NCBI GenBank assembly: GCA_036244855.1
Contig: BQKZ01005468.1
Coordinates: forward strand, 1-11,548
Reading direction: 5' to 3'
Source: Temnopleurus reevesii
Lineage: Eukaryota; Echinodermata; Echinoidea; Temnopleuroida; Temnopleuridae
DNA: 11,548 bases
Shown here in pieces: positions 7,293 to 11,548 of this stretch. The notes beneath the pieces were generated by a model. The model did not search any database, was not told the origin of the DNA, and worked only from the letters and a program-made list of their open reading frames with translations. Every line of letters begins with the position of its first letter. The first letter of the stretch is position 1. A program made the position numbers and the translations under genes.

Positions 7293-7445
7293 AAATATCT
7301 TTAGAGTGCTCAAGGCGCTTTACATTATTTTACCCTGGCTTTCACCCGGCAGCCATTCACGGCGCACTTGGCATTTCAAAGAATGTATATTCCTGCCAGG
7401 TTCAGTGCAGCACAATGTGGATGAATTTCTTGCTGAAGGAAACTG
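7293..7445. repeat. Fragment resembling a dispersed invertebrate repeat
   Basis: The block contains GTGCTCAAGGCGCTTTACA, CCTGGCTTTCACCCGGC, TTCCTGCCAGGTTCAGTG and AGCACAATGTGGATGAATTT. I recall near-identical phrases from high-copy repeats in echinoderm and mollusc sequences, from memory only and without a family name. It is locally GC-richer than its surroundings. A second copy is not present in the window, so the call rests on recollection. Confidence 0.35.
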
Positions 7446-7787
7446 ACCGATTATGAACCGATTAAAACATATTTTCCATGATGAGTAGAGCATAAGGAAA
7501 CACAGTAGTTGCTTTCATCGGTCGCTATAAAGGCCTATAAAAAAATCTAGACTTCCATTGCATTGATATTGTTGCTATAAGATACTCAGGCAAACTTCTT
7601 TCCTTAAAAAAATTCCCCTGTATGAAAATGTAGGATAACATTGTTCACTCTCAGATGAGTTATTTACGACAAAAAAGTTTTTTTTCACGGGCACTGGGAC
7701 ATCACTCTGACGTTGAATCTCACAATACATATTTTAACATCGCGAACAGGTCTTGAGAATTTTCCTGAGTTTATTTTGAGAGCTTAG

Positions 7788-8000
7788 AAGTTCAGCCTGC
7801 AGTTCAATGCAATTGTCTGCATTTTTCATCTATAAACATAGAAAACTTTCCAGGGTAACGGTCAAAGGTCGAATGTTTGACGTTTATTTTAAGTGTTAGG
7901 AAGCTCACCCAGCAGATTACGATTGTCTGGATTGCAAATTTATAAACATGAAAATATTTCCCGGGAATCCGGGGCAAAGGTCAAAGGTCGACTTTGACAA
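7788..8000 (+). repeat. Imperfect tandem duplication (~115 bp x2) with DR1-like motifs
   Basis: Unit one (about 7788-7883) and unit two (about 7896-8000) share in order ATTGTCTG, TATAAACAT, AAAA, TTTCC(A/C)GGG, GGTCAAAGGTCGA and TTTGAC. Each carries two AGGTCA-type half-sites one base apart: CGGTCA-A-AGGTCG (7859-7871) and AGGTCA-A-AGGTCG (7978-7990). This is the DR1 layout bound by RXR/HNF4/COUP-TF-type nuclear receptors. Function is not shown; AAAGGTC repeats also occur as minisatellites. Confidence 0.5.
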
Positions 8001-8427
8001 TGGAATCTGAAGGGACTCGTATATCATTCTGTACATAAGATATCCTTAAACAAAATATTTGGATCTTTACTAAATTATTCAAAATATTAAGATGCCAGTG
8101 AGAGCATTAAATTTCCTTTCGCTGGTGCATAAATTTTATCAAACTTTTATGTCAAAAATATTCACTGATTCTATCATGAGCTTTTTTGCTTCTTAATCCT
8201 TTTATTTCACTTTTCCATATATTTTCAGTCAAATGTGCTTTTATAATTGTCAGAGACCGTTTGAAATTCTGCCAAATTTCCGTCATTGCTTCGGCTATAT
8301 GTTTATTAAGTTTCAAATTCGTCATAAACAAAATGCTATTGTTCTAGTGATATACTATCTGGAAAGGAGCGGTCCCACTTTGCCAAGTTTAAAATCGCAT
8401 GATCAGGAACGTATAATATTTTGTTAA
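8001..8427. other. No supported gene; isolated acceptor-like site
   Basis: A good 3' splice-site-like tract (TTTCACTTTTCCATATATTTTCAG, ending 8228) precedes a 64-codon plus-strand frame (8233-8427) that runs to a stop. The peptide shows no recognisable family and no partner exon was found, so it is not called as a gene. Confidence 0.4.
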
Positions 8428-8500
8428 TTTATTAGAATATATTTCAACAGGATAAAAACAAGATCAGCAAAAGCTGTTTTACATCAAGGTCCTGATCAAG
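8428..8500 (-). mobile_element. 3' end of the same retroelement family
   Basis: On the minus strand it reads TCAGGACCTTGATGTAAAAC, then AGCTTTTGCTGATCTTG, then TTTTTATCCTGTTGAAATA and an AATAAA signal (plus-strand TTTATT at 8428-8433). It aligns with the insertion at 4072-4245 over about 55 bases of the 3' end and has the same strand. Sequence 5' of this (8500-8640 on the plus strand) is AT-rich and its membership is uncertain. A 64-codon minus-strand frame spans it but does not match the other copy. Confidence 0.55.
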
Positions 8501-8924
8501 GCAACAATGAAAGAATAATTGATACAAAATAACAGAACACAATTTATAATAAGTACAATTAAAATATTTGAGTATGATATTAATTAAGTCAACAACAAAC
8601 AACGCTTCTTTTAGCAAAGGAGGAACAACTTTTCCCACAAATACACTCTGAATACTGAGTTTTCAAGATTACCATCGTTTATTCGATATCATTCCGGTAA
8701 AAGGTTTTTACACAACTATGAAGAAATCAAAAAGCGTACTGCGCCAGATAGGAGGAGACAATGGATAGAACTTTATTTACAACAATAAAATCAATCTAAG
8801 GCAGTAATCTAAATTACGGGAGGGGCGTCAGAAATGGTCGATAATCCAATATTATATGTTGATTGTATTATGACACTGACAATGCACTATTGCCCGTGCT
8901 AAATCCGAGAGACTTAATTCGTCA

Positions 8925-8995
8925 CGCCCCTATTAACATCAATACCCTGCGCCTTCGTTACCATCAATACCCCCGCGCCCCTATTCTATTTCACC
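8925..8995. repeat. Degenerate 25-bp minisatellite, ~2.7 units
   Basis: Units start at 8925, 8950 and 8976 with CGCC. CGCCCCTATT occurs in units one and three; CATCAATACCC occurs in units one and two (8937-8947, 8962-8972). The block is C-rich on the plus strand within AT-rich DNA. Confidence 0.6.
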
Positions 8996-8999
8996 AAAG

Positions 9000-10720
9000 A
9001 TGTGTTATTCTGGTTAATCAAAATTTACAATCACCTATGATGCCACGCCCACTTGACTATTCAGAAAAAGACCAGTGCCCGTAAAACGGGGCGGACAAGA
9101 GACGCCTTGATGAACAGTGAGGAAAACTTTGCTTTGGAGTTTATTTTGTAAACAGATATCCCAGTACTGTTGGTAGAATGGACCAAGGATTTGGAAAATG
9201 TAAGCAACTTTCATTAAATTATCCTCAATAGTTGGATGCATCCAAATTAAGTTTCTGCTGAAGAATGACGGCAATAGACGGAAGAACATCAGATTAATAA
9301 TTGCCTATTTTTGGTAAAATTCCACAAAAAATTGAAAAAGATAACATCTAGCATATTTTGGAAGACAGATTATTTTTCAAACTATGTTATATATACTCCA
9401 AGCAAAATAGAGGCACTGGAAAAAATTATTTAATTTTCTCATGTGGAATATTGCCCAGGTGTATTCCTCGATGTTTTTTTTTTTGGATTCCACAAAGGCA
9501 TGTAAATGTTTATATTGCGTAATGAAGTTTAATAGGAAAATATTCTTATTTTGGTTAGGAGATGTATCTTTGCTTTCGTAATAACGCCCAAATCAAAATA
9601 ATTTTAAAACATGAAATTGTTGTTGAAACTTGGTATTTCTATTTTTGGCATTCAAACCTGCTTCATATACCTGAAATCCTCAAATAATTGTATGCAAGTT
9701 CTACGTCTATTCCAAAGTTAAATCACGTGGGGTCTTGTTGGGAATCAGAATTGCGAACTTCGCACCAGACCAAAGGCTTACCATCATAAATTGATTATTC
9801 TTTCAGTCGAAAATAGATGATAGACACGCCCAAGCCACTGCGCGCCACTCAAAATCAACTCCATACAACTCAAACTGGAAAACACCCCACCCTCTATTAT
9901 CATGATTATACGCCCACAACCATTCAGCCTTTGCCGACACGATTGATATAAACCGTTATACCCCAACAAATGACACCACTTCATAGTCTTTTTCTAACAA
10001 AGAGACGCAATAGTTAAAAAGTGTGAACGTATAACCCACAAGATCGTTTACCTACAATAGTGATTTCATTAGAAATCGCCCATCATTCAAATCTGAATAG
10101 TTACTTGGAAAACCTAGGATCTCTTACAAAACTGGAATCAAACTTCATAGTAGAATAAAGAATGCATCAATCTTGCATCTTTTTTTTTAACCCGCCGATT
10201 AATAAAAAAAAAAAATAGGATGCGCATTAAATTTGTGGTGAACATTACAAATTACAAATGTGCAATTTTATTAATATTCAGGCTCGTTGTGAGGGGGTAC
10301 TACCCCAGATACTAAAATATACTCTCAGATAATCGAGAAAATATGTTGAAAAAAATGAGCAAAATCGGACAATCCGTAAAATAGTTTTCATCTCAACCAC
10401 ATTTATGGGCGTCCTTAAGGTGGCAACTTTGGCATTATTTTTTATGGCAACATGGAGGAGTTTCCATTTACGTTGTACACTGCAAGAATTTATACAGAAT
10501 TGTGTTTTTCTATGTGAATAGTACAGCCACATCAATAGTGCATTTTTTATATATTTTTTTTAAATAAATAATGTTGATTCCTCATTTGAAAATTTGAAAT
10601 ATGATATCGATCTTCTTTGATAATTTCATGAACCAAGATTAAAGTTGCGCCAACGCGCCAAAAATATAGATTTATCAGCGTTTGTGTCTGTTTAGAGGCT
10701 GGCTCAAGAAATTAAGATGT
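9000..10720. other. No gene seen; AT-rich
   Basis: Only short frames (84 codons at most on the minus strand at 9035-9289, 85 at 10278-10535), none with splice-flanked or family support. Contains homopolymer runs at about 9474-9484, 10181-10188, 10203-10214 and 10553-10562. No repeat with a second copy in the window was seen. Confidence 0.5.
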
Positions 10721-10724
10721 CTTA

Positions 10725-10850
10725 TGCCCCGGTCACATAGGGCCCCGGAAACAACGCGCTTCAACACGACGCTTTTAAGACAGTTAACTGTGAATTAACA
10801 AAGAGTCGTGTTGAATCGTGTTGCTTCCGGGCCTCTATGTGACCGGGGCC
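10725..10850 (+). mobile_element. Palindromic MITE copy D
   Basis: The arms share GCCCCGGTCACATAG, GGAA(A/G)CAAC, TTCAACACGAC and CTTT; the left arm has more substitutions and a small deletion near the loop. The loop holds the perfect palindrome CAGTTAACTG (10782-10791). Flanking TTA at 10722-10724 and 10851-10853 is a candidate 3-bp target duplication (TWA type), in line with copy B. Same loop orientation as A to C. Confidence 0.85.
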
Positions 10851-11130
10851 TTAGCACGAATAGGACATTTGTTGCTTCTTACCCCTAAAGAAAAATCTGA
10901 ATTGAAATGTACTCTCATTCCTGACTAGGGAGGCATTTACGATGAAAATGCTCTCTTTGCTCTTCATTTTTTTTTCTTTTATCATCTGCGACATAGCGGG
11001 GGCGCAAAAAATATGAGATTCCTAAAGAAATACCCATTGGAAGGAGCTATTCCTCAGAGATTTCAAAAAGTCTTCAAACCTTCACAAATTTTTCTGTATT
11101 TTCTGTTGACGAGTGACGCTTGATCGGGCT
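10851..11130. other. Spacer between MITE copies D and E
   Basis: About 280 bases with no gene evidence. Contains a T-rich tract (10967-10981) followed by GGGGGCGCAAAA (10998-11009), which echoes the repeat at the left end of the window. Confidence 0.45.
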
Positions 11131-11132
11131 TA

Positions 11133-11260
11133 AGCCCCGGTCACATAGGACCCCGGAAGCAACACGATTCACCCCGACTCTTTGTTAATTCACAGTTAAC
11201 TGCCTCAGAACAACGAGTCGGCTGAATCGTGTTGCTTCCGGGGTCCTATGTGACCGGGGC
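11133..11260 (-). mobile_element. Palindromic MITE copy E, best preserved
   Basis: A perfect 41-base inverted repeat (11131-11171 against 11223-11263, including flanking TAA/TTA) is followed by imperfect inner pairing and a loop with CAGTTAACTG. The loop reads in the opposite direction to copies A to D, so this copy lies on the minus strand. TTA at 11130-11132 and 11261-11263 is a candidate target duplication. Near-identical outer arms suggest recent insertion or arm-to-arm homogenisation. Confidence 0.88.
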
Positions 11261-11263
11261 TTA

Positions 11264-11548
11264 GCGCTCTACGTGCTTGGGTCTATTGTATTTAAGAAAG
11301 ATTTATGATATACCGAGTGCCTCAAAGAACCCTTACACTTTTGATATGGCTGTCATATGCAACCATTATGCATTGTTTTGTTGTAGTGTATAAAAAGTCT
11401 AGAACCAGACTTTTAATTGACGTGTAAATTGCTGAAAATGATTGATGTTTGAGTAATTCATGCTCATTTTTTTTTTAAATAAAGTGCAGGTGTACTTGAA
11501 AACTAGGTTTCACAACCCCGAGTTCGGCCCGCACACTTTGGGATTTCC
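11264..11548. other. No gene seen at right end
   Basis: AT-rich sequence with an AATAAA at about 11477-11482 after a T-run. No open frame, repeat copy or RNA gene is evident. Confidence 0.5.

Noticed and set aside
8233..8427. 64-codon frame just after a good acceptor-like tract
   Set aside because: No upstream donor exon, family match or conserved copy; treated as chance.
2189..11260. CRISPR array or bacterial attachment-site explanation for the repeated palindromes
   Set aside because: Copies are irregularly spaced over 9 kb, are ~128 bp palindromes, and lie in eukaryotic-looking DNA with MITE-type insertion sites.
11477..11482. AATAAA near the right end as a gene terminus
   Set aside because: No coding sequence or splice signal upstream to which it could belong.

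Overview
The window reads as non-coding eukaryotic (metazoan) DNA. It is strongly AT-rich, has no long conserved reading frame on either strand, contains splice-site-flanked short open stretches, and is dense in repeats: palindromic MITEs, a larger foldback element, retroelement 3' ends and microsatellites. Repeat style suggests a marine invertebrate, possibly an echinoderm, but that is an impression from memory and not shown by any gene here. I see no operon structure, rRNA, tRNA or CRISPR array.

Layout. 1-350 holds a GGGGCGC-centred repeat and a (TTTG)n tract. 661-723 is a candidate first coding exon (ATG in good context, ending at a consensus GTAAGT donor). 730-1924 looks intronic or intergenic, with a G-quadruplex-type tract and a small perfect palindrome. 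1925-3820 and 3822-6046 are two diverged tandem copies of one ~2 kb unit, with a single unresolved base (n, 3821) exactly at their junction. Each unit carries, in the same order, a 66-nt candidate exon, a ~128-bp palindromic MITE, a ~410-bp foldback element and a terminal-exon-like segment. Unit 1 alone has a second MITE; unit 2 alone has a 174-bp retroelement 3' end and extra sequence near 4715-5062. 6047-11548 is mostly featureless, with a dispersed-repeat fragment (7293-7445), an imperfect duplication bearing DR1-type motifs (7788-8000), another retroelement 3' end (8428-8500), a 25-bp minisatellite (8925-8995) and two more MITE copies (10725-10850, 11133-11260).

Most informative signals. 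Five copies of one palindromic MITE family are present, and the paired units supply a filled/empty site comparison (2523-2632 against 4609-4611) implying a TAA target duplication, as in PIF/Harbinger-type elements. The duplicated terminal exon is open for 48 codons in unit 1 but has an in-frame TGA in unit 2, while the 95 bases at its 3' end are identical between copies, which points to recent homogenisation or an assembly effect. No gene was recognised by family, and the exon models are inferred from splice signals and reading frame only.
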